From Saccharicrinis sp963666825 (GTDB lineage: Bacteria; Bacteroidota; Bacteroidia; Bacteroidales; Marinilabiliaceae): a stretch of DNA of 64,000 bases. This document shows positions 34,742 through 47,992 of this stretch, piece after piece (positions within the stretch are counted from its first letter, which is position 1; every line of letters starts with the position of its first letter). The stretch is taken from assembly GCA_963666825.2 (NCBI GenBank), contig OY763044.2, forward strand, positions 4,216,001 through 4,280,000. The letters run 5' to 3'. The notes under the pieces are model-generated. The model saw nothing but the letters and a program-made list of their open reading frames with translations, was not told the origin of the DNA and searched no databases. A program made the translations under genes and the position numbers.

Positions 34742-35824
34742 TTATAAACTGGTTGCATCTTTAAAGATTCGTAAATAATTTCCTCCGCTGATTTTACTTA
34801 TTTGTTCTTGATTAAATCCTAACTCTTTTAAAGCGTTCTTAACCTCATAAAAGAATCCATCTTCCATATTATCCCAAGACTGATTGGTTTTATGACCGAA
34901 TCTTTCATTTTCATTACTTGGAAGAGCCATCTTGGTATCAGTACCAATACACACATGATCAATTCCAACTACATCTACCATGGCTTTAATATTTTTTGCA
35001 TAGTCAACAGGTGAATCTGCCAAATGTGTCCAAACACCAATAACGCCATCTGCATCTGCTACTTTTTTAGCTTGTTCCTTACTTATTAATCTAGGCATCA
35101 TCATTTTCGCCATTCTTTCATTATTTCCTAACTGAGTATCAAGTCCTGTATGTGAAATAAGAATTGGTTTTGTAGAAGTTTTTATAGCATCATCAATGGC
35201 TTCATTACTACAATGTGTTAGATCCACTAAAATACCCAACCTGTTACACTCTTTAATTACGTTAATACCAGCTTCAGTAAGACCTCCAAATTGAGGAGCA
35301 TTTGTGTAAATATCACCTAAGGGCACAAAAGAAGGATTATCATGAAGCAATCCCAAATGTCTTAAACCTCGATTATACGCTATTTCAATTCTATCTATAT
35401 TATTTTCGATAAAATGACCTCCTTCGACTGACTGAATCACAAATGGTTGATTTTGCTTATGAGCTTCTTGTACATCCTTATAATTTAGAGCTCTTATAAT
35501 ATGATTATTTTTAAGCATGATATCCATTTCATCCAAGCTAAGCATAAATCTTCTAAATGCTTCATCTAATGAATCCAACTTTGGTCGATCAACACAAAAA
35601 GTCATTACAATAGCTGAGAAACCTGATTTCTTTAATTCACTTTCTAAATTATAAACTTGCTTATTAAACACGGCTGTATCAAAAGGAACATCCATATGAT
35701 TATGAGTGTCTATTGCTATAATATCACTTGAGTTAAATTCTGAATTGTTGCTTTTTGTTTTTCCTGTACATGAAACTAATAAATTTAGAATCACGATTAA
35801 ACTTACGAATACTCTTGTTATCAT
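34742..35824 (-). CDS. M19 membrane dipeptidase (renal dipeptidase family), lipoprotein
   Basis: Zinc-dependent dipeptidase of the amidohydrolase superfamily, 360 residues, predicted to hydrolyse dipeptides, possibly D-amino-acid-containing ones from peptidoglycan, in the envelope. The lipobox is LLVSC near residue 19. Metal ligands are visible: HNHMD at the N-terminal strand (His-x-Asp), Glu in SVEGGHFIE, His in DLTHCSNEAI and His in ISHTG, with the final Asp region IGTDTK. The domain length is normal. No neighbouring transport genes; it sits alone upstream of the rRNA operon. Confidence 0.93.
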   Translation of the reverse strand: MITRVFVSLIVILNLLVSCTGKTKSNNSEFNSSDIIAIDTHNHMDVPFDTAVFNKQVYNLESELKKSGFSAIVMTFCVDRPKLDSLDEAFRRFMLSLDEMDIMLKNNHIIRALNYKDVQEAHKQNQPFVIQSVEGGHFIENNIDRIEIAYNRGLRHLGLLHDNPSFVPLGDIYTNAPQFGGLTEAGINVIKECNRLGILVDLTHCSNEAIDDAIKTSTKPILISHTGLDTQLGNNERMAKMMMPRLISKEQAKKVADADGVIGVWTHLADSPVDYAKNIKAMVDVVGIDHVCIGTDTKMALPSNENERFGHKTNQSWDNMEDGFFYEVKNALKELGFNQEQISKISGGNYLRIFKDATSL

Positions 35825-36042
35825 TTTTTATCTTTTATATTTTATAACTAAGAATTAAAACAACAGATGTGTTCAAATGTTTTTAATTCAATGGTTTTAA
35901 AATTCAATTCAAAATATTAATTGAATAACTCTATGTGAAAATGCAAAAGTAATTTGGCTTCAAAATAGGCAAGAAGAAAAAAAGCAAAGTATTATTACAC
36001 CTTTGCGATTTGATTGTAGAATAACAAACCCCTATAAACGCA

Positions 36043-36077
36043 AAAAGAGCAACCGAAACTTGTTCAATTGCTCTTTT
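36043..36077 (-). terminator. rRNA operon terminator
   Basis: 10-bp stem AAAAGAGCAA / TTGCTCTTTT with a 15-base loop just after the 5S gene on the minus strand, followed by TTTTTGCG. Confidence 0.85.
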
Positions 36078-36083
36078 ATTTAA

Positions 36084-36194
<111 letters not shown>

Positions 36195-36210
36195 TGTCTT
36201 TCTAGATTTT

Positions 36211-36232
36211 TAGATCTTAGATAAGAGACTTA
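36211..36232. repeat. Leader-like sequence copy in the 23S-5S spacer
   Basis: A 22-base sequence, TAGATCTTAGATAAGAGACT plus TA, matches 21 of 22 bases at 41026-41047 upstream of 16S. It is in the same orientation and probably serves transcription or processing of the rRNA precursor. Confidence 0.6.
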
Positions 36233-36359
36233 AAGACTCTATCTATTCTAACATTCTATTCAATATTTTTTCAGTCTATTATCTCTGATCTCTCATCTAA
36301 TAGTCTGTTTTTACATACCAGCTTCAATCAAAATCACAGACTTTACTATTACGCCCAAC

Positions 36360-39147
<2,788 letters not shown>

Positions 39148-39237
39148 TTGGTTTAGCAATGCTTTGCGCATAGCTAACCTATGATTTTGATTGTTTTGCC
39201 AATATGTCAATGTACGTTTGATTCGTAAATGAATCTG

Positions 39238-39311
39238 TGGAGAATATCGGAGTCGAACCGATGACCTCCTGCGTGCAAGGCAGGCGCTCTAGCCAGCTGA
39301 GCTAATCCCCC
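39238..39311 (-). tRNA. tRNA-Ala (UGC)
   Basis: 74-base cloverleaf: acceptor GGGGGAT pairing with ATTCTCC, D-loop TAGCTCAGCTGGCTAGAGC, anticodon loop CTTGCAC with anticodon TGC, and T-loop GGTTCGACTCC. CCA is not encoded. It lies in the 16S-23S spacer next to tRNA-Ile. Confidence 0.97.
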
Positions 39312-39331
39312 GTATTACCTGTAGTAATAAG

Positions 39332-39405
39332 TAGTCCTGCGCAGATTTGAACTGCGGACCCCTACATTATCAGTGTAGTGCTCTAACCAACTGAGCTACA
39401 GGACT
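39332..39405 (-). tRNA. tRNA-Ile (GAU)
   Basis: 74-base cloverleaf: acceptor AGTCCTG pairing with CAGGACT, anticodon stem CTACA/TGTAG and loop CTGATAA with anticodon GAT, and T-arm GCAGTTCAAATCTGC. CCA is not encoded. First spacer tRNA after 16S. Confidence 0.97.
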
Positions 39406-39473
39406 GTGTTAATTTTGAAATGCTTATAAAAGAAAAGTAGTTGTCTTTTGTAGTTTTATTTAAAACTCTCTCC

Positions 39474-40996
<1,523 letters not shown>

Positions 40997-41025
40997 TATA
41001 AAAATTTTGATAGACTTTAAGATGA

Positions 41026-41047
41026 TAGATCATAGATAAGAGACTTA
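41026..41047. repeat. Leader sequence copy upstream of 16S
   Basis: A 22-base sequence with 21 of 22 matches to 36211-36232 in the 23S-5S spacer. It is immediately upstream of 16S on the minus strand. Confidence 0.6.
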
Positions 41048-41048
41048 C

Positions 41049-41083
41049 GTCTAATGTCTTTTGTCTAATGTCTTTTGTCTAAT
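41049..41083. repeat. 14-bp tandem repeat in the rRNA leader
   Basis: The unit GTCTAATGTCTTTT occurs twice exactly (41049-41062, 41063-41076) and a half copy follows to 41083. Confidence 0.9.
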
Positions 41084-41317
41084 ATTAATTCCTTACAAGA
41101 GTTTTAACTCAAAAGAACATACTTTACTTTCCTTTTATTAAGTGTGCATTTCAATATTTTCAAAGAACGTTTTTCTCTTTATTCAGCATCAAGGCATAAA
41201 TAAATCAGAACTCTTTATATCTTGTAAACCGTTTCAGAACTCTTTCTAAAACAATGTTTATTTCAATCTTTTTTCACTCCCTAACCTTCGTTAGAGCGTT
41301 GCTTTTTTAAAGCGGTG

Positions 41318-41349
41318 CAAAGATAAACGATTTTATTTTTAACTTCCAA
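41318..41349 (-). promoter_or_regulatory. rRNA promoter P1 (proximal)
   Basis: On the minus strand: TTG at 41349-41347, then TATCTTTG at 41325-41318, an exact TAnnTTTG match, with a 21-base spacer that includes GAAGTTAAAAATAAAA. About 320 bases upstream of 16S. Confidence 0.7.
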
Positions 41350-41477
41350 ATAAAATTTCAAAAATTTTTATTTCTTTTTTTTATCCGAAATTAAACTACT
41401 GCTTACCCTTTAAAAATCACCATTTACACAGTCAAAATTTCAATATTTTGTTTTGTGCTTTTCCTTAAAAGCGGATG

Positions 41478-41508
41478 CAAAATAACTGACTTTATTTTAA
41501 ACTTCCAA
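41478..41508 (-). promoter_or_regulatory. rRNA promoter P2 (distal), similar to P1
   Basis: On the minus strand a second TTGGAAGTTTAAAATAAA block is followed by TTATTTTGC, one base off the -7 consensus spacing, then GCATCCGCTTTT resembling the GCACCGCTTTA after P1. It appears to be a diverged duplicate of P1, 160 bases further upstream. Confidence 0.55.
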
Positions 41509-41938
41509 ACAAAATATTGCTTTTTTATTTAAAAATTTCAGCATTAAATCTTAACTTACATTTTATCAAATATTTACATTCAATCTTTTTTTTAATAAAA
41601 TTCACTGTCAATATTAAATATGATTCTAGGCACCTCTTTATTGAACAATGATTACAACAAAAAAGATACTATTTATACGTTCATAAGATTTGCGTAAGGG
41701 ATAGAAACGGATACCCCGCAGCGTTTTTATATTTAGTTTAGAGTTTTTATAATAGAACTGATTTTGCAATTTTAATTGGAACTATCAAAACAAGAAAAGC
41801 GAGGAGTATAAGTGAATAGCCCGACCCGAGTAACATTATTTTGCTTCAGTAATATAATTAACAACGAGGGTTACGCCCTTAAAAACCAACTCAAAGTAGT
41901 TTTTTATAAATAAAGCACATAACATATAGATTAGTTAT

Positions 41939-41946
41939 TACATTTG
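41939..41946 (+). promoter_or_regulatory. -7 promoter element TACATTTG
   Basis: Exact TAnnTTTG match 31 bases before the GTG start of the glycosyltransferase gene; supports that start. No TTG at the normal distance. Confidence 0.5.
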
Positions 41947-41977
41947 TGGCTATTGATATTAAAATACATTTTTTATT

Positions 41978-42706
41978 GTGACTGATAGTATTGTTATAAT
42001 TCCTACATACAACGAAAAAGAGAATATTGAAGCTATTGTTGATGTAGTATTTTCTTTGCCCAAAGAATTCCATATATTAATAATAGAAGATAATTCACCT
42101 GATGGAACAGCTGATATTGTTAGAAAGCTTCAAAAGACACATGAAGGCAAACTTCATATGATTGAAAGGAAAGGGAAGCTGGGATTGGGCACTGCATATA
42201 TTACAGGTTTTAAATGGGCCATAGAAAATGGTTACGATTATATTTTTGAAATGGATGCAGACTTTTCTCATCCACCTGAAAAGTTAATTGAACTTTATGA
42301 TACTTGTAAAAACGGCGCTGATTTAGCAATTGGTTCGAGATATAAATCGGGAGTAAATGTTGTTAACTGGCCAATGGGCAGAGTATTGATGTCGTACTTT
42401 GCATCGGTTTATGTTCGTTTAGTTACCGGTATGAAGATTATGGATACTACGGCAGGCTTTAAATGTTACAAAAGACATACTCTTGAAACCATTCCTCTGG
42501 ACAAGATCAAATTAAAGGGTTATGGCTTTCAGATTGAAATGAAATTTACTTCATGGAAATACGGATTCAACATTATTGAGGTTCCGATTGTTTTTACTGA
42601 CAGACAAAAAGGTACTTCGAAAATGAGCGGTGGTATATTTAACGAAGCGGTATGGGGTGTTATAAAAATGAAGATTGCCAGCTGGTTTAAAAAATACGAA
42701 AGATAA
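41978..42706 (+). CDS. Polyprenol-phosphate mannosyltransferase (Dpm1-like GT2)
   Basis: Inner-membrane-associated glycosyltransferase of family 2 that should transfer mannose or another sugar from a nucleotide donor to polyprenyl phosphate. It opens with IVIIPTYNEKENI, then EDNSPDGTADI, the metal-binding FEMDADFSHPPEKL, and AIGSRYKSG, followed by a typical TAGFKCYKR and FQIEMKF region. There is no C-terminal transmembrane region; the length of 242 matches the Dpm1 group. The start is a GTG. Dihydroorotase follows after 33 bases on the same strand, so they are co-transcribed, a common Bacteroidota pairing. Confidence 0.92.
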   Translation: MTDSIVIIPTYNEKENIEAIVDVVFSLPKEFHILIIEDNSPDGTADIVRKLQKTHEGKLHMIERKGKLGLGTAYITGFKWAIENGYDYIFEMDADFSHPPEKLIELYDTCKNGADLAIGSRYKSGVNVVNWPMGRVLMSYFASVYVRLVTGMKIMDTTAGFKCYKRHTLETIPLDKIKLKGYGFQIEMKFTSWKYGFNIIEVPIVFTDRQKGTSKMSGGIFNEAVWGVIKMKIASWFKKYER

Positions 42707-42739
42707 AATTGTTGTTGGTGTAAATAAAAAGTAAGCGTT

Positions 42740-44080
42740 ATGAGTTCTATTTTGATTAAGAATATTAAAATTATTAATGAAGGAAATTCGGTTGTTGGAA
42801 GCATCTTAATTAAAGATGATTTAATAGAAAAGATATTTACAGAAGGCGAACAATTGCCTCAAGCAGAAAAAATCATAGATGGAACAGGGAAGTTACTTCT
42901 TCCGGGAGTAATTGATGATCAGGTACACTTCAGAGAACCAGGTCTTACACATAAAGCTGAAATTTTTACAGAAGCAAGAGCTGCTGTTGCCGGAGGAACT
43001 ACTTCTTACATGGAGATGCCAAACACAAAACCACAGGCTACAACGCATGAAGTATTGGAAGAAAAATACAAAATAGCTTCGGAAAGGTCTATTGCCAACT
43101 ATTCATTTTACATTGGAGCAACAAATGATAACCTTGACGAACTTTTAAAAACAGATCCTGAAAAAGTATGTGGAATAAAAGTTTTTATGGGGAGTTCTAC
43201 CGGCAATATGTTGGTTGATAACGAATCCACTTTAGCAGGAATCTTTTCAAAAGCACCAACTATAATAGCTGCTCACTGTGAGGATGAAGATACAATTCAG
43301 GCAAACTTAAAAGCGGCCAAAGAAAAATATGGTGAAGATGTTCCTTTTGAAATGCATCATTTAATTCGTTCAGAAGAAGCTTGTTATAAATCATCTTCAA
43401 AAGCAGCCAGTCTAGCCAGAAAACATGGTGCCCGTTTACATATTCTACACTTAACAACAGCCAAAGAGCTGGATCTGTTAGATAAGGGGATGCCAATTGA
43501 AGAAAGAAAAATTACTGGTGAGGTATGCGTACACCACCTATGGTTTACCAGCGATGACTATAAAGAATATGGAGCACGCATTAAATGGAATCCTGCCATT
43601 AAAACAGTTAACGATAGAGATGCTTTAAGAAAAGCTGTTGCTGAAGATACATTAACCGTTGTTGCCACAGATCATGCTCCGCATACTAAAGAGGAAAAAC
43701 AAGGCACTTATTTTAATGCACCATCAGGAGGGCCTCTTGTACAACACTCTTTAGTTGCTATGTTAGAAATGGTGAAAGAGGGTGTTTTTACATATGAGCA
43801 GGTTGTTGAGAAAATGTGTCATGCTCCGGCTCAACTTTTTAAAGTTAAAAACAGAGGTTATATCAAAGAAGGTTTTAAAGCTGATATAGTTATTGTAGAG
43901 CCAGACAGCAAATGGACTGTTGCTCCTGAGAACATTTATTCAAAATGCGGATGGAGTCCTTTTGAAGGGAATAGCTTTACTCATTATGTTAGCCATACAT
44001 TTATTAACGGACACCTAGCATATCACAACGGAGTTTTTGATGATAGTAAAATGGGCGAACGTTTAATGTTTAAGAAATAA
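42740..44080 (+). CDS. pyrC: Dihydroorotase
   Basis: Cytoplasmic zinc amidohydrolase for the third step of pyrimidine synthesis, cyclising carbamoyl aspartate to dihydroorotate. The length is 446. The first metal motif reads DDQVHFREPG, so the first histidine of the usual D-x-H-x-H is Gln. The carbamylated lysine block GIKVFMGSSTG, the histidines in AAHCEDED and LHILHLTTA, and the catalytic Asp in VATDHAPHT are all present. The Gln variant is what I recall from other Bacteroidota dihydroorotases, so activity is still expected. It is co-transcribed with the Dpm1-like gene. Confidence 0.9.
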   Translation: MSSILIKNIKIINEGNSVVGSILIKDDLIEKIFTEGEQLPQAEKIIDGTGKLLLPGVIDDQVHFREPGLTHKAEIFTEARAAVAGGTTSYMEMPNTKPQATTHEVLEEKYKIASERSIANYSFYIGATNDNLDELLKTDPEKVCGIKVFMGSSTGNMLVDNESTLAGIFSKAPTIIAAHCEDEDTIQANLKAAKEKYGEDVPFEMHHLIRSEEACYKSSSKAASLARKHGARLHILHLTTAKELDLLDKGMPIEERKITGEVCVHHLWFTSDDYKEYGARIKWNPAIKTVNDRDALRKAVAEDTLTVVATDHAPHTKEEKQGTYFNAPSGGPLVQHSLVAMLEMVKEGVFTYEQVVEKMCHAPAQLFKVKNRGYIKEGFKADIVIVEPDSKWTVAPENIYSKCGWSPFEGNSFTHYVSHTFINGHLAYHNGVFDDSKMGERLMFKK

Positions 44081-44092
44081 AAACAAATAAAA

Positions 44093-44139
44093 GTAATCAC
44101 GACAATTATTCACTAATGAAGAATAACTATCGTGATTAC
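44093..44139 (+). terminator. Hairpin after pyrC
   Basis: 10-bp perfect outer stem GTAATCACGA / TCGTGATTAC with a partly paired inner region, 13 bases after the pyrC stop codon. Only a weak T-run follows (CCCTTAATAAATTT). Confidence 0.55.
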
Positions 44140-44172
44140 CCTTAATAAATTTCAATACATAGCTATAACCTG

Positions 44173-44664
44173 ATGAAATCAATTCTACCTGCAATTGTAA
44201 TCATTCTTATTATTTCTGTCTCTTGCCAAAATAAGAATAGTAATATTGAAAAGAAAACAAGTATCTCTATAGAAGAAGAAATGGAACTGTGGGCTGACAC
44301 GATTATCTATGATGTTCTTATTCTAAATCCGGACTCAACGGATGAGTGGCAGAATAAAAAAATCAAGAACCTGAACCACAAAAAATTGGTTGATGATATT
44401 TTCAACAGCATTTATTCAGGTAAAAAGTCTGCATTTAACTACTACACAAACCAACCATACAGCATTGACGACATCAAGGATTTTGAAGATAGTTACCCAA
44501 GAAAAGACATTGGCAAACTACAATTTGAAGAATGCTGGAAATATGATCAAAATACAGGAAACATAAAAAAAGAAATATTTTCAATACTTGTTGCCTACAC
44601 TCTATATGACTCAACCGGGAACATTCGAGGTTACAAAGCCGGATTTTATATAAAAAACAATTAG
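44173..44664 (+). CDS. Lipoprotein with weak GldN-like pattern
   Basis: Exported protein of 163 residues with a lipobox ISVSC near residue 18. The mature part has a helix-rich start (EEEMELWADTIIYDVLI), a middle KKLVDDIFNSIYSGK segment, and a C-terminal block KDIGKLQFEECWKYDQNTGNI ending in YTLYDSTGNIRGYKAGFYIK. The phrase of interface-like strands with WKYD-type residues is reminiscent of GldN/PorN, a T9SS ring protein, but this is a pattern impression at low confidence. No T9SS genes are adjacent. The gene may be monocistronic after the pyrC hairpin. Confidence 0.55.
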   Translation: MKSILPAIVIILIISVSCQNKNSNIEKKTSISIEEEMELWADTIIYDVLILNPDSTDEWQNKKIKNLNHKKLVDDIFNSIYSGKKSAFNYYTNQPYSIDDIKDFEDSYPRKDIGKLQFEECWKYDQNTGNIKKEIFSILVAYTLYDSTGNIRGYKAGFYIKNN

Positions 44665-44864
44665 GCTTTTAGATCTTTTCTGACATTAAAATATATTGGC
44701 AATTATCTTTTAACCAAAATAGTAAAACTATCCCCAAGTACTAAATAAACCTTATTGTCGCTAAATAAAATTAGGTTGTAACAAAAAAATCATTTCACTT
44801 CGAAGGTTTTCATTAGCATTGTCGTCAAAAAACAACATACAAATAAACAAACAAAACATTTTAA

Positions 44865-45362
44865 ATGAAAACTATTCGAATTTTACACCGCTATGTCGGT
44901 TTCTTCCTTGTGGGCATTATGTCTATGTACGCAATAAGTGGTATTGTTCTAACTTATCGTAATTCAGACATTTTTAAATTTAAGAAACATATTGAAGTCA
45001 CATTAGATCAGGATCTATCAGGAGATGAATTAGCAAGAGCTCTTAGAATCAGACATCTTAACATTGATAAAGAAGATGATACCACTTTGTACTTCAGAGA
45101 AGGTTCATACAATAAGCAAACCGGAGCTGCTTCTTACGATCAATCCGACTACCCGGTTTTTATTTCAAAATTGGTAAAGTTGCATATGACTGCTTCAGGA
45201 GGTGCCATGTCATGGTTAACAACCATATTCGGGATTGCATTATTATTTCTTGCAGTATCATCATTCTGGATGTTTAAACCTCAAACCAAAATTTTTAAGA
45301 AAGGTATTATTGTTGCTATTGCAGGTATTATATTCACTGTAATATTAGCAATGCTCTCATAG
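44865..45362 (+). CDS. Short PepSY-associated membrane protein
   Basis: Inner-membrane protein of 165 residues. It begins with HRYVGFFLVGIMSMYAISGIVLTYR, the first transmembrane segment of PepSY-TM proteins with its typical His and the SG turn. A periplasmic stretch of about 70 residues follows, then HMTASGGAMSWLTTIFGIALLFLAVSSFWMF and a last transmembrane helix. It is far smaller than full PepSY iron-reductase-like proteins, so it may be a reduced relative or a sensor-like subunit. It is convergent with the aspartokinase gene, and both stop codons lie in a 24-bp palindrome. Confidence 0.75.
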   Translation: MKTIRILHRYVGFFLVGIMSMYAISGIVLTYRNSDIFKFKKHIEVTLDQDLSGDELARALRIRHLNIDKEDDTTLYFREGSYNKQTGAASYDQSDYPVFISKLVKLHMTASGGAMSWLTTIFGIALLFLAVSSFWMFKPQTKIFKKGIIVAIAGIIFTVILAMLS

Positions 45363-45378
45363 TCATATGACTATGAGA
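45355..45378. terminator. Perfect 24-bp palindrome containing both convergent stop codons
   Basis: The sequence reads the same on both strands over 24 bases (centre TCATATGA). The TAG of the PepSY-like gene (45360-45362) and the TAG of the aspartokinase gene (45371-45373 on the minus strand) are both inside it. It may act as a transcript end in both directions, or as a protein binding site; it has no T-run. Confidence 0.75.
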
Positions 45379-46648
45379 ACCTCCATTCACTTTCTTTAAC
45401 CACAAACCTGGCTGTATTACGACTAAGCTGTGAGTCAACAACTTCTTTATCTCCAATTACTTCATCAATAGCATCCTGAGTATAATTACGGATCGTTACC
45501 AATTCAACATTCTCGTTATATTTTACGATAAAGTCTTTCTTTAAGTCCTCTATCAACTTATATGGATTTCTTTTGGTATCAATACATGCAGAAAAGTTAA
45601 GTGCAGAATTCTGCATCAGATTTATCTTAATTTTATTCTTACCAAAAATTGAAAATATATCACTTAGGTTATCTTCAACAATGAAAGAAAAATCTTTAGG
45701 CGAAATAGTAATAAATAATTGATTCTGCTTTAATATAAATACTGGAAGTTTATTACCAGAATGCTCTACAGTTTGAATTTTAGTTCCCACCAGGCTTGTA
45801 TCCATAAATGACTTCACATAAAGAGGAATTTCTTTATTTTGTAAGGGCTTTAATGTTTTGGGATGAATTACCTGAGCTCCATAATAAGCCAATTCAATAG
45901 CTTCGGGATACGAAATATCTTCAAGTTTCTTCGCATGAGGATACCACCTTGGATCTGCATTTAAAACACCTGGAACATCTTTCCATATTGTTAAGCTCTC
46001 TGCTTCCAATATATGAGCAAAAACTGCACCTGAGTAATCAGATCCTTCTCGACCTAATGTTGTTGTAATATTATTGATTGTTGATCCAATAAAACCTTGT
46101 GTGATATAAATACTATCAAACTCAAAAGACAATTCTTTTTTTACAAATTGAGAACTCAATCCCCAATTAACAGAAGCATCTCTATAGTTTTCATCCGTTT
46201 TAACCATTTTCCGGCCATCAATCCATTTGTTATTTAATCCAATATAATTAGCATAATAACTAACGATCTGTGTTGACAGTATTTCTCCAAATGAAACTAT
46301 CTGATCATACTCAAAATCATAATTTAAAGATGGGTGTAATTGAAGTCGTTCCCATAAAGAATTCTTCAATTGATCAAACTCATCATAAAAGGAATGACGG
46401 TGCTCAAACAATTCACTAATAATTTGGTTATGATAATCAATAATAGTGTCGAAAGATTTTTTTATCTGAGGTTTGTTTTGTTTCATATATGCCTCAACGA
46501 GTTCCTCTAATGCATTTGTTGTTTTACCCATTGCAGATATTACAACAACCATTTTTTTAGCATTACTTTTAATGATGCTACATACGTTTCGAACTCCTGA
46601 TGCATTTTTAACAGAAGCACCTCCAAATTTATATACTTGAACTTGCAT
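45371..46648 (-). CDS. Aspartate kinase
   Basis: Cytoplasmic enzyme phosphorylating aspartate in the first step towards lysine, threonine and methionine. The preferred ATG at 46648 gives MQVQVYKFGGASVKN, the standard start with the KFGG phosphate-binding motif; an in-frame ATG seven codons upstream is less likely. Other blocks are VVVISAMGKTTNALEEL, LGREGSDYSGAVFA and WKDVPGVLNADPR. C-terminal ACT-like segments for feedback (FSFIVEDNLSDIFSIF, KINLMQNSALNFSACID) complete a monofunctional enzyme of 425 residues. A TAACTTTG -7 box lies about 26 bases upstream. Confidence 0.92.
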   Translation of the reverse strand: MQVQVYKFGGASVKNASGVRNVCSIIKSNAKKMVVVISAMGKTTNALEELVEAYMKQNKPQIKKSFDTIIDYHNQIISELFEHRHSFYDEFDQLKNSLWERLQLHPSLNYDFEYDQIVSFGEILSTQIVSYYANYIGLNNKWIDGRKMVKTDENYRDASVNWGLSSQFVKKELSFEFDSIYITQGFIGSTINNITTTLGREGSDYSGAVFAHILEAESLTIWKDVPGVLNADPRWYPHAKKLEDISYPEAIELAYYGAQVIHPKTLKPLQNKEIPLYVKSFMDTSLVGTKIQTVEHSGNKLPVFILKQNQLFITISPKDFSFIVEDNLSDIFSIFGKNKIKINLMQNSALNFSACIDTKRNPYKLIEDLKKDFIVKYNENVELVTIRNYTQDAIDEVIGDKEVVDSQLSRNTARFVVKESEWRFS

Positions 46649-46673
46649 AACTAAACTAAATAAAACCAATACT

Positions 46674-46681
46674 CAAAGTTA
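46674..46681 (-). promoter_or_regulatory. -7 promoter element TAACTTTG for aspartokinase
   Basis: Exact TAnnTTTG match on the minus strand, 26 bases before the chosen ATG. The distance supports the shorter start at 46648, because a start at 46669 would leave almost no leader. Confidence 0.45.
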
Positions 46682-46797
46682 CTAAAATAGAAGCGTGCAA
46701 ATATGTAAAACATCAATGTTTTAGGTGATTTATATCATAAAATCAACACTCATAATATTATAAAATTATATACGAATTAAAATGAAAAATCTACTCT

Positions 46798-47811
46798 ATG
46801 AATCCATTTGAAGTAACAACTCTTAATGAGTTTATTTTAGAAACTCAGGCTCAATTTCCGAATGCAGAAGGAGATCTATCGCATTTACTGCACCATGTAG
46901 GTACAGCTGCCAAAATTGTTAATCGAGAAGTAAACAAAGCAGGCCTGGTTGACATTCTAGGTAATGTTGGAAACACAAACATTCAGGGCGAAGAACAAAA
47001 GAAGCTTGATATTTTTGCTAATGAACACTTTATTAATTCACTCCATTCTTGCGGAGAAGTCTGTGCTATTGCATCTGAAGAGAACGAAAGCTTTATTCTC
47101 TTCGATGATCCCATTGCCAGAAAAGGCAAGTATGTATTTTTGATGGACCCTTTGGATGGCTCTTCCAATATCGATGTTAATGTATCCATCGGAACCATAT
47201 TTTCAATTTACAGAAGAAAAACACCAATAGGTGAACAAGCTACTATGGACGATTTTCTTCAGGCAGGCACAGAACAGGTAGCTGCTGGTTATGTATTATA
47301 TGGATCTTCAACTATGATGGTATATACTACAGGACAGGGCATCAATGGCTTTACTTTAGATCCATCTATTGGTGAGTTTTGTCTTTCGCACAAACTAATC
47401 ACAACACCCGATGATGGAATCATTTATTCGATTAATGAAGGCAACTACTTTAAATTTCCGGCAGGAGTAAAACAATACATAAAATATTGTCAGGAAAAAG
47501 ACTCTAAATCAAACAGGCCTTACTCCTCTAGATACATAGGATCATTGGTTTCGGACATTCATCGCAATTTATTGAAAGGAGGAATCTTCATGTACCCGGA
47601 AACAGATAGTGCACCCAAAGGAAAGCTTAGATTACTATATGAATGCAACCCTATTGCATTTATCATAGAACAAGCTGGAGGTCAAGCCACTGCAGGAGGA
47701 AAACGCATTATGGAAATTACACCATCATCACTCCATCAAAGAACACCATTTTATGCAGGGTCATCAAATATGGTAAATAAAGTGGAAGAATTTTTACGTG
47801 TATTTGACTAA
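46798..47811 (+). CDS. fbp: Class I fructose-1,6-bisphosphatase
   Basis: Cytoplasmic gluconeogenic enzyme removing the 1-phosphate of fructose-1,6-bisphosphate. Family blocks: GNTNIQGEEQKKLD near residues 57-70, CAIASEE, and the metal site FLMDPLDGSSNIDVN. Substrate-binding segments RYIGSLVSDIHRNLLKGG and GKLRLLYECNPIAFIIEQAGG follow, and the protein ends VEEFLRVFD. At 337 residues it is full length. It is divergent from aspartokinase with a 150-base spacer; no other gluconeogenesis gene is adjacent. Confidence 0.95.
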   Translation: MNPFEVTTLNEFILETQAQFPNAEGDLSHLLHHVGTAAKIVNREVNKAGLVDILGNVGNTNIQGEEQKKLDIFANEHFINSLHSCGEVCAIASEENESFILFDDPIARKGKYVFLMDPLDGSSNIDVNVSIGTIFSIYRRKTPIGEQATMDDFLQAGTEQVAAGYVLYGSSTMMVYTTGQGINGFTLDPSIGEFCLSHKLITTPDDGIIYSINEGNYFKFPAGVKQYIKYCQEKDSKSNRPYSSRYIGSLVSDIHRNLLKGGIFMYPETDSAPKGKLRLLYECNPIAFIIEQAGGQATAGGKRIMEITPSSLHQRTPFYAGSSNMVNKVEEFLRVFD

Positions 47812-47839
47812 TTATTAATAACTTTTATATACTTTCGGC

Positions 47840-47879
47840 GAGAATTTATGATTATAATCATGTTTAATAATAAATTCTC
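47840..47879 (+). terminator. Hairpin after fbp
   Basis: 9-bp inverted repeat GAGAATTTA / TAAATTCTC with a self-complementary TGATTATAATCA inside, 28 bases after the fbp stop codon. No U-run follows, so efficiency is uncertain. Confidence 0.5.
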
Positions 47880-47992
47880 CCGCTAAGCACTACCATTTTC
47901 TACCCCTATTTTAGTGTTTTCAGTTTATAATGTAATGTGTTGAGATATAAGATCTCTACTTATTATCAAGTAGTCTTAATATCTATTAAGTG

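Larger units (their letters stand above)
40997..41938. other. Long non-coding region upstream of the rRNA operon
   Basis: About 940 bases with no supported gene. The left half holds the rRNA leader repeats and two promoters. In the right half (about 41525-41930) nothing was recognised beyond AT-rich sequence and a slightly GC-richer stretch around 41700-41880. Confidence 0.5.
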
